Shown: positions 24,789 through 34,195, counted from the stretch's first letter. The stretch is 64,000 nt of DNA from Nakamurella flavida (GCF_030811475.1 NZ_JAUSQV010000001.1:4200880-4264879), one strand, 5' to 3'. The notes: generated by a model from the letters alone, not told the origin. A program made the numbers and translations.

Positions 24789-25850
24789 TCAGCGTGGCCC
24801 CGGGGCCGTAGACGGGCCCGGACCCGTTGCCCCGCAACCACAGTCGGGGTGCCGCCGCCAGGTCCGCCGGCGCGGTCCGGCTCCCGCGGTCGTCCATTCC
24901 AGGGTTCCGTCGAGGGTCGCCGGGGCGACGAGCCCGTCGAGGAATTCGAGGGTCTCGTGCGCAGCCCGTGCCGCGGCGGCATGCACCAGGACCGTCGGCA
25001 CCGGCGGGGCCCACGGCTCGGGCCGCTCGATCATCCAGTGCGGATCGGCATCGGCCCGGTGCCGGTCCGCGCACAACAGACAGCTGGTGCGCCCGGGGAG
25101 GACCAGCGGACCGACGACCGCCCGGGTGGTGCGGACCTGCAGCACCAGATGGGGCAGTCCCGCCTGGGTGAGTTCGGCGGCCAACCCCGGATCCACCGGG
25201 CCACCGTCGACCAGGACGGTGAGCACGGGCGGGACGTGGGCGGCCGGGGCGTGGGCCCGGACGGTCGGCGAGGCGCCGCGGACCAGCGCCACGAGTCGTC
25301 GACCCTCATCGTCCCCGCCCGGACCCTGCCGGTGACGGTCGGACCGATCCGGCCGAGGATGGACGTGGCCCACGCCGGCCACGGCGAGCTGCGCGGCCAC
25401 GGCCACGGCGGCGGGACCCGACCCCTGGACGACCACCAGGGCGTCGGCACGTGCCTGCAGGGCGCGCTCGGCGGCTGCCGGCCCGTGCCGATGGGTCAGG
25501 AAGCCGTGCTCGCCCCGCAGGTCGGCCCCGGGTGGGCGAATCGCCCCGGCCGTGGCGGGGACGAGCAGACCGGCGGCGAGCAGCTGCTGGAAGACGGGCG
25601 TCCAGAAGTCCGGGTCGAGGCGCTCGCGGCGCCACCAGGCGGAGAGGGGGAGGCCGTCGGTGGCCGCGGCCACGACGCCGGCGGCCTCGACCGGAGCGTC
25701 CCGGAGCAGCAGACCGTGCACGGTGTCCGATCCGATGTGGAGATCGCCACCGGGCCGCGGCCGGATCCGGATGCCACTGGCCGGTCGGAGCACCTGGTCG
25801 GTGTCCAGCACCTGCCGGGTGTCCCCGCGTGGGGTGTCGATCTTCATCAC
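24789..25850 (-). CDS. E1/ThiF-like Rossmann protein with zinc cluster (ocin-ThiF-like)
   Basis: A 353-aa protein at the position of mycobacterial Rv3196. Residues 1-110 look like a winged-helix or peptide-recognition region (LHIGSDTVHGLLLRDAP). A Rossmann core has VVVQGSGPAAVAVAAQLAVAGVG (GxGxxA). Late residues CLLCADRH and HPDCGCG give two Cys pairs for zinc. This layout matches ThiF/E1-like proteins of the TOMM-cyclodehydratase type, but no YcaO partner is in the window. GTG 25850 has CATCCT 6 nt upstream; ATG 25847 is possible. It lies 71 nt upstream of the ABC1 kinase. Confidence 0.7.
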   Translation of the reverse strand: MMKIDTPRGDTRQVLDTDQVLRPASGIRIRPRPGGDLHIGSDTVHGLLLRDAPVEAAGVVAAATDGLPLSAWWRRERLDPDFWTPVFQQLLAAGLLVPATAGAIRPPGADLRGEHGFLTHRHGPAAAERALQARADALVVVQGSGPAAVAVAAQLAVAGVGHVHPRPDRSDRHRQGPGGDDEGRRLVALVRGASPTVRAHAPAAHVPPVLTVLVDGGPVDPGLAAELTQAGLPHLVLQVRTTRAVVGPLVLPGRTSCLLCADRHRADADPHWMIERPEPWAPPVPTVLVHAAAARAAHETLEFLDGLVAPATLDGTLEWTTAGAGPRRRTWRRHPDCGCGATGPGPSTAPGPR

Positions 25851-26006
25851 CCCGCCAGGATGACGGGCCGCCGCGGCACGCGGCGGGAGTTGTCCACACC
25901 TCGCAGGCCGGCCGGCCGACGCACGAACGGGTCGACGGCGGGCGATGGTGCGGGGGGTGCGCGGGTCGGGCCGCCCGGTACTCCGGGGCGGCCCCACCCG
26001 GGCGGG

Positions 26007-26156
26007 TCAGGCCTTGCCGAGGATGCGGTTCATCTTGGTGCCGCAGACGGGGCAGGTGCCCTTGGCCATCCGGCGACCGTTGGTCTCGTGGACCTCACCG
26101 TCGAAGTCGCGCTTCTCCTTGCACTTGACGCAGTAACCGTTGTAGGACTCGGCCAT
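26007..26156 (-). CDS. DUF5679-type zinc-ribbon protein (49 aa)
   Basis: Complete small protein with CVKCKEKRDF near the N-terminus and CPVCGTKMNRILGK near the C-terminus, giving a CxxC...CxxC zinc ribbon of the DUF5679 type, widely conserved in actinobacteria. ATG 26156 is set by GAGAGGAAGG a few bases upstream. The 130-aa open frame upstream of it is noise. Probable nucleic-acid or ribosome partner; function not established. It precedes the ThiF-like gene on the same strand by 156 nt. Confidence 0.8.
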   Translation of the reverse strand: MAESYNGYCVKCKEKRDFDGEVHETNGRRMAKGTCPVCGTKMNRILGKA

Positions 26157-26397
26157 CGGCCTTCCTCTCTCGTGGGCCCCTGGGAATGCGCTTCCGAGGC
26201 GGTCGGCCGGGGGCACTGCGCCCCCGGGATCGTCGCTCACCGTACCCGTGCCGGTACACCGGGACCCGGTTCCCGCGGACACGGCGCGGCGCGACACCGC
26301 TGATGAGGGCCATCGACGGTGCGAGCGGGCCCGTCCGAGGATGATCACCGACCGCACGCCGGTCCGGCGGAGCGGCCGACCGGGGGAGACTGGGCGC

Positions 26398-27441
26398 ATG
26401 ACCTACCTCGCGGCAGCCGACCGTTACGACGACCCCTCCGCCATGCCCTACCGCCGGACCGGGGGCAGCGGACTCGTGCTCCCGGCGCTGTCGCTCGGCC
26501 TGTGGCACAACTTCGGGGACGTCGACCGCTTCCAGACCCAGCGCGACATCCTGCGCCGGGCCTTCGACAAGGGCGTCACCCACTTCGATCTCGCCAACAA
26601 CTACGGGCCGCCCTACGGCAGTGCCGAGGAGAACTTCGGCCGGCACATGGCCCAGGACTTCCGGCCCTACCGCGACGAGCTGATCATCTCGTCCAAGGCG
26701 GGCTACGACATGTGGCCGGGGCCCTACGGCAACGGCGGGTCCCGCAAGTACCTGTTGTCCTCGCTGGACCAGTCCCTGACCCGGATGGGCCTGGACTACG
26801 TCGACATCTTCTACTCCCACCGCGCCGACCCGGACACCCCGCTCGAGGAGACCATGGGTGCGCTGCACACCGCGGTGACCTCCGGTCGGGCGCTGTACGC
26901 CGGCATCTCGTCCTACTCCCCGGAGCGGACGCGTCGGGCCGCGGCCATCCTGGCCGACCTCGGCACACCGCTGCTCATCCACCAGCCGTCGTACTCGATG
27001 GTCAACCGGTGGGTGGAGGAGGAACTGCTGGACACCCTGGGCGATCTGGGCGTCGGCATGATCGCGTTCTCGCCGTTGGCCCAGGGCATGTTGACCGACC
27101 GCTACCTGGACGGCATCCCTGACGGGAGCCGGGCGGCCAAGGGATCCAGCCTGTCGCCGGACCTGCTCACCGACACCGCCCTGGAGCACATCCGTCGGCT
27201 GAACGAGATCGCCGGACGCCGCGGGCAGACCCTGGCCCAGCTCGCGCTGTCCTGGGCCCTCCGGGACTCCCGGGTCACCTCCGTCCTCATCGGCGCCTCG
27301 TCGGTGAAGCAGCTCGACGACAACCTGGCCGCCGTCCAGACCCCCGGGATGACCGAGTTCAGCGCCGAAGAGCTGGCGGAGATCGACGGTCACGCCGTCG
27401 AGGCCGGCATCGATCTCTGGAAGCCGTCCAGCTCGGTCTGA
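26398..27441 (+). CDS. Aldo/keto reductase, YghZ (L-glyceraldehyde-3-phosphate reductase) type
   Basis: A 347-aa AKR14-like (beta/alpha)8 reductase using NADPH. The N-terminal MPYRRTGGSGLVLPALSLGL is typical. Catalytic residues are Asp/Tyr in FDLANNYGPPYG, Lys in ISSKAGYDMW and His in FYSHRADP. The C-terminal cofactor motif is VLIGASSVKQLDDN. The GNGGSRKYL loop identifies the YghZ/voltage-channel-beta-like subgroup, which detoxifies small aldehydes. ATG 26398 has GAGACT 6 nt upstream (leaderless). A terminator follows. Confidence 0.92.
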   Translation: MTYLAAADRYDDPSAMPYRRTGGSGLVLPALSLGLWHNFGDVDRFQTQRDILRRAFDKGVTHFDLANNYGPPYGSAEENFGRHMAQDFRPYRDELIISSKAGYDMWPGPYGNGGSRKYLLSSLDQSLTRMGLDYVDIFYSHRADPDTPLEETMGALHTAVTSGRALYAGISSYSPERTRRAAAILADLGTPLLIHQPSYSMVNRWVEEELLDTLGDLGVGMIAFSPLAQGMLTDRYLDGIPDGSRAAKGSSLSPDLLTDTALEHIRRLNEIAGRRGQTLAQLALSWALRDSRVTSVLIGASSVKQLDDNLAAVQTPGMTEFSAEELAEIDGHAVEAGIDLWKPSSSV

Positions 27442-27474
27442 CCCTCCGGGTCCGGACGGACCTCACCATCGGGA

Positions 27475-27524
27475 ACGACGAACGGCCCGCCACCCCGCTG
27501 AGGGGAGGGCGGGCCGTTCGTCGT
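27475..27524. terminator. Bidirectional 17-bp hairpin terminator
   Basis: Perfect 17-bp inverted repeat: ACGACGAACGGCCCGCC (27475-27491) and its complement (27508-27524) around a 16-nt loop. It sits between two convergent genes and can end transcription from both sides. Confidence 0.85.
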
Positions 27525-27555
27525 CGGACCTTCTTCCGGGCGGACCCGCGTCCGC

Positions 27556-28953
27556 TCAGACCGGGCGGGCGGATCCGCCGGCGGCGGCCGGACCGTCCTC
27601 GTCCGGTGCCTCGGTGGTGTCCGTCGAGGTGGTCGAGGCATCCGTGGGCGGAGTCCCCCCCGTCGGGTCGTTCGCGGCCAGTGCGTCGGCGTCCGGCAGG
27701 TCCTCCAGGCCGGCGAGCAACTCGCTGAACTGCTTGTCGCGGTCGATGAATCCGCGCGGGTCGTCCAGGTCGGCGGAGGACGGCAGCAGATCGGGGTGCG
27801 ACCACAGCGCGTCACGCCCCTCGACGCCCCGCGAGACGCCGAGCTCGCGCCACAGGTCGGCCGCCGCGCGCAGTCGCCGGGGGCGCATCTCCAGGCCGAT
27901 CAGGGTGGCGAACGTCTGCTCCGCGGGACCGCCGGTGGCCCGGCGGCGGCGGAGCGTCTCGCGCAGGGCGCCGGCTCCCGGCAGGCGGTCACCGACGGCC
28001 TCGGCCACCACGGTGTCCACCCAGCCCTCGACCAGCGCGAGCAGGGTCTCCAGACGCTCCATGGTGACCTGCTGGCCCGGGGTGATCTTGGGCTCGAACA
28101 TGCCCTGGCCGAGCAGCGCCTCGATGCTGGCGGGGTCGGACGGGTCGATCGACGACGCCATGTCCTCCACGGCCGAGAAGTCCACCGAGATCGCCCCGGC
28201 GTAGGCGCCGATGAGATCGAGCACCCGCCCGCGCAGCCACGGCACCCCCGCGTACAGGCGGTGGTGGGCGGCTTCCCGGGTGGCCAGGTACAGCCGGGCC
28301 TGGTCCTCGGGGAGGTCGAGGGCGGACGCGAACTCGGCCACCGACCGGGGGAGCAGCGCGGCCGTGCCGTCGGGGCCGAGCGGCAGCCCGATGTCGGTGG
28401 AGGTCAGGACCTCACCGGACAGCTGCGCCAGACCCTGACCGAGCTGCGAGCCGAAGGCCATGCCGCCCATCGAGCCCATCATCGCGAGCAGCGGGCCGGC
28501 CTGGGCCCGGGCCTCCTCGGGCAGACCCTCGAGCCAGGCCTTGGAGACCCGCTCGGCGATGGGGGAGCAGAGCTTCTCCCAGGACGGCATCGTGGCCTCG
28601 ACCCACTGGCGCGGCGTCCAGGCGGTGATGGTGCGGGCGCCGGCCGGCAGGGCGGTGGCGCCGTCCAGCCACACCTCGGCGAGCTGGACCGCCTCGGTGA
28701 CCTGCCGGACGTCGACCGCGGACGCCGGGTGCGAGGCCGGCATCTGGGCCGTCGCCATGCGCCGGGCCAGGTCGAAGTTCACCGGACCGGTCTGGTTGCT
28801 CGCCCCCGCCTGGGACATCATCTGGCCGAGCTGCGAGAGCATCGAGCCGAGCTGTCCCATGTCGAACCCGCCCGGTCCCTGGCCGGGGCCGGGTCGCGGG
28901 TTCCCGTCGGGATCCTCGTCGCCGGAGTTGAAACCGAACGGGAGATTCGTCAT
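27556..28953 (-). CDS. DUF2342 zincin-like metallopeptidase family protein
   Basis: A 465-aa protein corresponding by position and content to mycobacterial Rv3195 (DUF2342, zincin-like, once tied to F420-associated families). The helix ATREAAHHRLYAGVPWL occupies the HExxH position but reads REAAHH, as is usual for this family, so peptidase activity is doubtful. The N-terminus is Gly/Pro/Met-rich; the last 50 residues are Thr/Asp/Ala-rich. ATG 28953 has TACCGT 7 nt upstream on the minus strand (leaderless). Divergent from the PDZ protease gene. Confidence 0.85.
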   Translation of the reverse strand: MTNLPFGFNSGDEDPDGNPRPGPGQGPGGFDMGQLGSMLSQLGQMMSQAGASNQTGPVNFDLARRMATAQMPASHPASAVDVRQVTEAVQLAEVWLDGATALPAGARTITAWTPRQWVEATMPSWEKLCSPIAERVSKAWLEGLPEEARAQAGPLLAMMGSMGGMAFGSQLGQGLAQLSGEVLTSTDIGLPLGPDGTAALLPRSVAEFASALDLPEDQARLYLATREAAHHRLYAGVPWLRGRVLDLIGAYAGAISVDFSAVEDMASSIDPSDPASIEALLGQGMFEPKITPGQQVTMERLETLLALVEGWVDTVVAEAVGDRLPGAGALRETLRRRRATGGPAEQTFATLIGLEMRPRRLRAAADLWRELGVSRGVEGRDALWSHPDLLPSSADLDDPRGFIDRDKQFSELLAGLEDLPDADALAANDPTGGTPPTDASTTSTDTTEAPDEDGPAAAGGSARPV

Positions 28954-29106
28954 GCCGACAACGGTACTGAACGGGGGAAGACCGCGGGGCGGCACCGCCG
29001 GGTGATCCGGCCGGTGATCGCGGACGGCGGAATCCGGCGCCCCGTCGCCGGTGCCGCCGGGTGCTCCCACGGGATCGTCGGCGCGCTCGCCTACCCTGGG
29101 CGCATC

Positions 29107-30363
29107 ATGAGCGCCCTCTCCCGGATGAGCCTGCGCGGCCGCACGTTGGTCGTCGGCTCCGCGGCTGCCGCCGTCCTCGTCGCCGCCGCTGCGGCGATCC
29201 CCGTCCCGTACGTGGCCCTGGGCCCGGGCGAGACCTTCAACACGCTGACCGCGGTGGACGGGGTACCGGTGATCAGCCTGTCCGGTCCGGGAGTGCCGGC
29301 CTCCGCCGACGAGGCCGCGCCCGCCGAGGCCCACCTCAACATGACCACGGTGTCGGTGTTGAGCGGGGTGTCGCTGTTCCAGGCCCTGGGCATGTGGGCC
29401 TCCGGCGACTACGCCGTCGTCCCGCGGGAGGACATCTTCCCGCCTGATCAGACGGTGGAGCAGGTCAACGAGGCCAACGCCCAGCTGTTCAGCGACTCCC
29501 AGTCCGCCGCCGAGATCGCCGCGCTGACCTACCTGGACTACCCCGAGGTGGTCTACGCCGGCACGATCCCGGACGACTCGCCCAGCGCAGGCGTGCTCCA
29601 GCCGCAGGACCGGATCGTGGCCGTCGACGGGGCCGCCGTCACCGACGCGGCGTCGCTGCGGGCCGCGCTGGCCGGGACCACACCGGGTCAGACGGTGCAG
29701 ATCGGTGTGCTGCGCGAAGCGGACGCGCCGACCGGTGGATCCGGTGCCTCGGCGACCGGCGGATCCTCGACTGCGTCGACCCCGGAGTCCTCGACCGCGG
29801 ACCCGTCGACCACCGACTCGTCGACCGCAGATCCGACGACCCCGGAGTCCTCCGCTGCGGGGGATACCGCCGGCACGCCGACCACCGCACCGGACGGGAC
29901 CGCCGAGACCGAGTTGACGGTCCCGGTCACCCTCGCGGCCAACGCCGAGGTCGGGACGCAGGGCTTCCTCGGGATCCTTCCGCAGGAGCGCCCGCAGGCG
30001 CCCTTCACCATCGACATCTCGCTGGCGAACATCGGTGGCCCGTCCGCCGGTCTGATGTTCACCCTCGGGATCATCGACAAGCTCACCCCGGGCGACCTGA
30101 CCGACGGTCGGTTCATCGCCGGCACCGGGACGATGGAGGTGACCGACGACAAGGCCACCGTCGGCCCGATCGGCGGGATCCTGCTCAAGATGATCGCCGC
30201 CCGGGAGGCCGGTGCCGGCGTCTTCCTGGTCCCCGCGGCGAACTGCACCGAGGCGCTGACCCAGGTGCCCGACGGGTTGCAGTTGGTCAAGGTCGGCTCG
30301 TTGGACGAGGCCATGCAGGCCCTCACCACCTTGTCGCAGGGCGGCGTCCCCGCCGGGTGCTGA
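29107..30363 (+). CDS. Membrane-anchored PDZ/Lon-like S16 protease (YlbL family)
   Basis: A 418-aa protease. A signal-anchor helix (about 15-37) places the rest outside the membrane. The PDZ domain (about 155-280) contains GVLQPQDRIVAVDGAAV, and the Lon-type domain has catalytic Ser in NIGGPSAGLMF and Lys in GGILLKMIAA. A Ser/Thr/Pro/Asp-rich insert of about 65 residues splits the PDZ domain; it is built from a 15-bp repeat. Mycobacterial Rv3194c is the positional homologue. TACCCT (29092-29097) suggests an almost leaderless start at 29107. Confidence 0.9.
   Translation: MSALSRMSLRGRTLVVGSAAAAVLVAAAAAIPVPYVALGPGETFNTLTAVDGVPVISLSGPGVPASADEAAPAEAHLNMTTVSVLSGVSLFQALGMWASGDYAVVPREDIFPPDQTVEQVNEANAQLFSDSQSAAEIAALTYLDYPEVVYAGTIPDDSPSAGVLQPQDRIVAVDGAAVTDAASLRAALAGTTPGQTVQIGVLREADAPTGGSGASATGGSSTASTPESSTADPSTTDSSTADPTTPESSAAGDTAGTPTTAPDGTAETELTVPVTLAANAEVGTQGFLGILPQERPQAPFTIDISLANIGGPSAGLMFTLGIIDKLTPGDLTDGRFIAGTGTMEVTDDKATVGPIGGILLKMIAAREAGAGVFLVPAANCTEALTQVPDGLQLVKVGSLDEAMQALTTLSQGGVPAGC
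29776..29850 (+). repeat. 15-bp tandem repeat in PDZ protease gene (5 units)
   Basis: Five consecutive 15-bp units starting TCGAC/ACGAC. First unit TCGACCCCGGAGTCC; the fifth, ACGACCCCGGAGTCC, differs at one base. They encode pentapeptides STPES, STADP, STTDS, STADP and TTPES. In frame, so copy-number change would only lengthen the disordered loop. Confidence 0.75.
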
Positions 30364-30393
30364 CCGGGGGGATCCGTCCGGTGACGGGCCGGT

Positions 30394-30999
30394 TCAGTCC
30401 TCGAACGTCGCCCGCAGTGCGGTGAGCAGGTGCGGGGCGAGATCCGCCCCGCGCAGCGGGTCCTGCTCGTGGTCGCCGCGCAGCCGGAGCAGGCAGGCGC
30501 CGCCGGCCATGCCCCGCAGCACTCCTGCGGTGAGCCGGGCCTCGGCCTTTTCCGGGTGCTTCGCAGCTTCCCCCGCCGCCCGCTCGGGGTCCTCGGACAA
30601 CGATTCCGCTGCCGACGGCGGCAGCACCAGGATCTCCTGCACCAGGACGCAGCCGACCACCTCCGGCGGCCACAGGATCTGGGCGAGCGCGTCGGCGAGT
30701 TCCCCCTCGGGCAGCGACTCCTGCGCGATGGGAGTGAAGACGGACGCTGCGTCCAGGCCGGCCAGCTGGGGTTGGGCGGCGATCAGGTCCGCGGTGGACA
30801 CCAGGGCGAACATCTGGGGCGCGGCGTCCCAGCCGCCGGCCGCGGCGAACTCCTCCACCTCGGCCACGGCGACGGCGAGATCGGTGTCCTCCCACCACTC
30901 GGGCGGGGCGACCGGGGCCTCGTCCCCCGGGCCGGCAGCACCGGGACGGGCGGGTTCGGGGCGGACGGGCTCGGGACGGCCGGGGTGCTCGGTGCTCAC
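30394..30999 (-). CDS. PPA1309-family protein, unknown function
   Basis: A 201-aa soluble protein of a conserved actinobacterial family (PPA1309 type). A Pro/Glu-rich N-terminus is followed by a compact Leu/Ala-rich domain (MFALVSTADLIAAQPQLAG ... LRGDHEQDPLRGADLAPHLL). No catalytic motif seen. GTG 30999 has CAGGAT 7 nt upstream on the minus strand. Convergent with the PDZ protease (30 nt apart) and divergent from UPF0182. Confidence 0.75.
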   Translation of the reverse strand: MSTEHPGRPEPVRPEPARPGAAGPGDEAPVAPPEWWEDTDLAVAVAEVEEFAAAGGWDAAPQMFALVSTADLIAAQPQLAGLDAASVFTPIAQESLPEGELADALAQILWPPEVVGCVLVQEILVLPPSAAESLSEDPERAAGEAAKHPEKAEARLTAGVLRGMAGGACLLRLRGDHEQDPLRGADLAPHLLTALRATFED

Positions 31000-31123
31000 G
31001 CGGCCGATCCTGTCACGGCCAGGTACGGCCCCATCGGGCGTCCGAGTGACGGACGTCGCTCTCGGTAGCCGGATCGAGACCGGATCGAGCCCCGAGCACA
31101 GCGGGGAACCTTCGGAACGCCCC

Positions 31124-31129
31124 TACAGT
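31124..31129 (+). promoter_or_regulatory. Probable -10 (TACAGT) for UPF0182 gene
   Basis: TACAGT in the 274-bp divergent gap, with a predicted start near 31136 and a leader of about 138 nt. I see no other element in the rest of this gap. Confidence 0.4.
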
Positions 31130-31273
31130 TGGAGGCACGGGAGCTGGATCGGAGCTGTGAGAACCAGCTGGATCGGGTGACCGACGCGGCGTCCCGGCTC
31201 GACCGGACGTCGCGGACGAAGAGGTGTCGGAGATCTTCCGGCGCCGGTTGTTGTCGACCCGAGGAGTTCCACC

Positions 31274-34195
31274 GTGGCCATGAGGCCCAACATCGGCGTA
31301 CCCGCGATGTCCCGCCGAGCCAAGCGGGTACTGATCGCGCTGGTCTCCCTGGCCGTTCTGGCCGTGCTCTGGCTGCAGTTCGTCGGCGTCTTCGTCGACT
31401 GGCTGTGGTTCCGCGAGGCCGGGTTCAACGAGGTCTTCACCACGCAGGTCCTCACCCGTGTGGTGCTGTTCGCGATCGCCGCCGTCCTGGCCGGCGGAGT
31501 GGTTTTCCTCTCCGTACTGATGGCGTACCGGTCCCGACCGGTCTTCGTCCCGACCGGTGAGGTGGATCCGCTCGCGCCCTATCGGATCCTGGTCACCTCC
31601 CGTCCCAAGCTGTTCTCCATCGGCCTCTCCGTGGCCGTCGGCCTGATCTGCGGGCTGTCCGCCCAGGCCAACTGGCAGACCGTCCAGCTGTTCCTGCACG
31701 GCGGGAACTTCGGCACCGTGGACGCGGAGTTCGGCCACGACGTCGGCTTCTACGTCTTCAAGCTCCCGTTCATCCAGCTCATCCTGGGCTGGGCCTTCGC
31801 CGGCATCGTCCTTGCGTTCGTCGCTGTGGCGCTCCTGCAGTACCTCTTCGGCGGGCTCCGCCTGTCCGGGCCGGGCCGCCGCATCACCTCGCAGGCCGCA
31901 CTCCAGCTCTCGCTCCTGGTGGGTGCGTTCGTCCTGGTCAAGGCGGTGCAGTACTGGTTCGACCGGTACGCGCTGCTGTTCTCCAACCGGGGCGGCACCT
32001 TCACCGGTGCGTCCTACACCGACGTGAACGCGGTGCTGCCGGCCAAGATCATCCTGATGGTCATCGCCGCCATCTGCGCGGTGGGTTTCTTCGTGGGGGC
32101 GTTCCTGCGGTCCATCAAGCTGCCGGCGATCGCGCTGGCGCTGCTGGTGCTGTCCAGCGTGCTCATCGGTGGCGTCTGGCCGTTGATCCTGCAGCAGGTC
32201 GTCGTCAACCCGAACGCCATCACCCGGGAGCCGGAGTACATCCAGCACAACATCGACGCGACCCGGGCGGCCTACGACATCCAGGACGACCAGATCAACT
32301 ACGTGTCCTACGACGCGCAGCTGACCGGTGACCCGCGTGCGGTCGTCTCCGACAACGAGACGGTGCCCAACGCCCGGATCCTGGACCCCAACATCCTCTC
32401 GCCCACCTTCATCCAGCAGCAGCAGCTGGAGAACTTCTACGGGTTCCCCGACCAGCTCTCCGTGGATCGCTACACCGTGAACGGCGTGACCAAGGACTAC
32501 GTGGTCGCCGCCCGTGAGCTCAACGCCGCCGGCCTCGCCGAGAACCAGCGCAACTGGATCAACGAGCACCTCGTCTTCACCCACGGCAACGGGTTCGTGG
32601 CCGCCCCGGCCAACACCGTGGCCAACGGGTACCCCGACTACACGGTGTCCGACCTCTCCCGGCAGGGCGACATCCCGGTCACCGAGCCGCGGATCTACTA
32701 CGGCCAGCTCACCACCGACTACGCCATCGTCGGCGCCGAGCCGGGCGGCACTCCGCGCGAGTTCGACACCCGGACGACGAATTACACCTACACCGGCGCC
32801 GGTGGTGTGGGCCTGGGCAACATCTTCCAGCGCCTGGTCTTCGCCACCGAGTACGGCGACGCCAACTTCCTGTTCTCCTCGGAGATCAACGGCAACTCCA
32901 AGATCCTGTACAACCGGGATCCCCAGGAGCGGGTCCGCAAGGCCGCCCCGTTCCTGACCGTGGACACCAAGCCGTACCCGGCGGTGGTCAGCGGCCGCAT
33001 CGTCTGGATCGTGGACGCGTACACCACCGCGCAGAACTACCCGTACTCGCAGAACGTCACGCTGTCGGAGGCGACGAACAACTCGCTGACCGAGCGGGGC
33101 GCCGCGCAGGGCCAGCTGCCCGAGCAGGTCTCGTACATCCGTAACTCGGTGAAGGCCACCGTCGACGCCTACGACGGCACGGTCACCCTCTACTCCACCG
33201 ACGACGCCGATCCGGTGCTCAACGCCTGGGAGGGAGTGTTCCCGGATCTGATCAAGCCGTCCTCGGACGTCTCGGAGGAACTGCGGTCGCACTTCCGCTA
33301 CCCCCAGGACCTGTTCGAGGTGCAGCGCTCGCTGTTGGTGAAGTACCACGTGGGCAACCCGGTCGAGTTCTTCAACAACGCCGGGTTCTGGCGGGTCCCC
33401 AACGACCCGACGGTCAGCGACACCGTGGTGGCTCCGCAGCCGCCGTACTACCTGCAGGTGCAGGTACCGGGCGAGGAGGGCTCGCGGTTCGAGCTGACCA
33501 GCGTGCTCACCGGATTCCAGCGGGAGTTCATGAGCGCCTACGTCAGTGCGAACTCCGATCCGGACGACTACGGCAAGCTGACCGTGCTCCGGCTGCCGAC
33601 CGACACGCAGACGCCGGGTCCGTCGCAGGTGCAGCAGTTGTTCAAGACCACCCAGGAGATCAGCTCGCTGGTCGTGCTGGCCACCCAGCAGAACAACTCA
33701 CGGGTCATCTTCGGCAACCTGCTGACCCTGCCGGTGAACAACGGCCTGCTGTACGTGCAGCCGCTGTACATCCAGGGTCAGCAGGCGACCACCTCCTACC
33801 CGCAGCTCAGCCGCGTCCTGGTCTGGTACGCCGGCCGGGTCGGGGTGGGGGAGACGTTGGCCGCGGCGTTGACCAACGCCGCGTCCAAGGCGCCGGTGCA
33901 GACCCCGGACACCGCCGATGGGGCCACCACACCGCCGCAGACCCTGCCCACGGACACCGGGACCACGTCGTCGTCGTCCACGGCGACGTTGACCCCGCCG
34001 GCCGACGCGGGTGCGGCGCTGGCCGCCCTGGACGCGGCGTCCGCGGAGTTGGAGACGGCGAAGACCTCGGGTGACCTGGCCCAGATCGGTGCGGCCAGTG
34101 CCCGTCTGGAGCAGGCGGTGAACGACTACCTGGCGTTGGCCGGCACCTCGCTCTCCGCGGCGCCGCAGACCCCGACGACGAGTGCCGGCGGCTGA
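31274..34195 (+). CDS. UPF0182 family large membrane protein
   Basis: A 973-aa protein of UPF0182/COG1615 (mycobacterial Rv3193c counterpart). About seven transmembrane helices lie in the first ~330 residues (first at about 18-38, with the motif WLQFVGVFVDWLWFREAGF). A ~560-residue extracytoplasmic domain follows (ITREPEYIQHNIDATRAAYD, FRYPQDLFEVQ) and then an Ala/Thr-rich C-terminal tail. Function unknown; essentially universal in actinobacteria. GTG 31274 has GAGGAG 8 nt upstream; ATG 31280 is possible. A hairpin follows the stop. Confidence 0.92.
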   Translation: MAMRPNIGVPAMSRRAKRVLIALVSLAVLAVLWLQFVGVFVDWLWFREAGFNEVFTTQVLTRVVLFAIAAVLAGGVVFLSVLMAYRSRPVFVPTGEVDPLAPYRILVTSRPKLFSIGLSVAVGLICGLSAQANWQTVQLFLHGGNFGTVDAEFGHDVGFYVFKLPFIQLILGWAFAGIVLAFVAVALLQYLFGGLRLSGPGRRITSQAALQLSLLVGAFVLVKAVQYWFDRYALLFSNRGGTFTGASYTDVNAVLPAKIILMVIAAICAVGFFVGAFLRSIKLPAIALALLVLSSVLIGGVWPLILQQVVVNPNAITREPEYIQHNIDATRAAYDIQDDQINYVSYDAQLTGDPRAVVSDNETVPNARILDPNILSPTFIQQQQLENFYGFPDQLSVDRYTVNGVTKDYVVAARELNAAGLAENQRNWINEHLVFTHGNGFVAAPANTVANGYPDYTVSDLSRQGDIPVTEPRIYYGQLTTDYAIVGAEPGGTPREFDTRTTNYTYTGAGGVGLGNIFQRLVFATEYGDANFLFSSEINGNSKILYNRDPQERVRKAAPFLTVDTKPYPAVVSGRIVWIVDAYTTAQNYPYSQNVTLSEATNNSLTERGAAQGQLPEQVSYIRNSVKATVDAYDGTVTLYSTDDADPVLNAWEGVFPDLIKPSSDVSEELRSHFRYPQDLFEVQRSLLVKYHVGNPVEFFNNAGFWRVPNDPTVSDTVVAPQPPYYLQVQVPGEEGSRFELTSVLTGFQREFMSAYVSANSDPDDYGKLTVLRLPTDTQTPGPSQVQQLFKTTQEISSLVVLATQQNNSRVIFGNLLTLPVNNGLLYVQPLYIQGQQATTSYPQLSRVLVWYAGRVGVGETLAAALTNAASKAPVQTPDTADGATTPPQTLPTDTGTTSSSSTATLTPPADAGAALAALDAASAELETAKTSGDLAQIGAASARLEQAVNDYLALAGTSLSAAPQTPTTSAGG

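Noticed and set aside
27556-29334. 592-aa version of the DUF2342 protein
   Set aside because: The extension runs across the divergent gap into the PDZ gene; ATG 28953 has the leaderless promoter spacing and family-like N-terminus.
31013-33349. 778-aa minus-strand frame over UPF0182
   Set aside because: Antisense shadow; runs through the promoter region and lacks any family signature.
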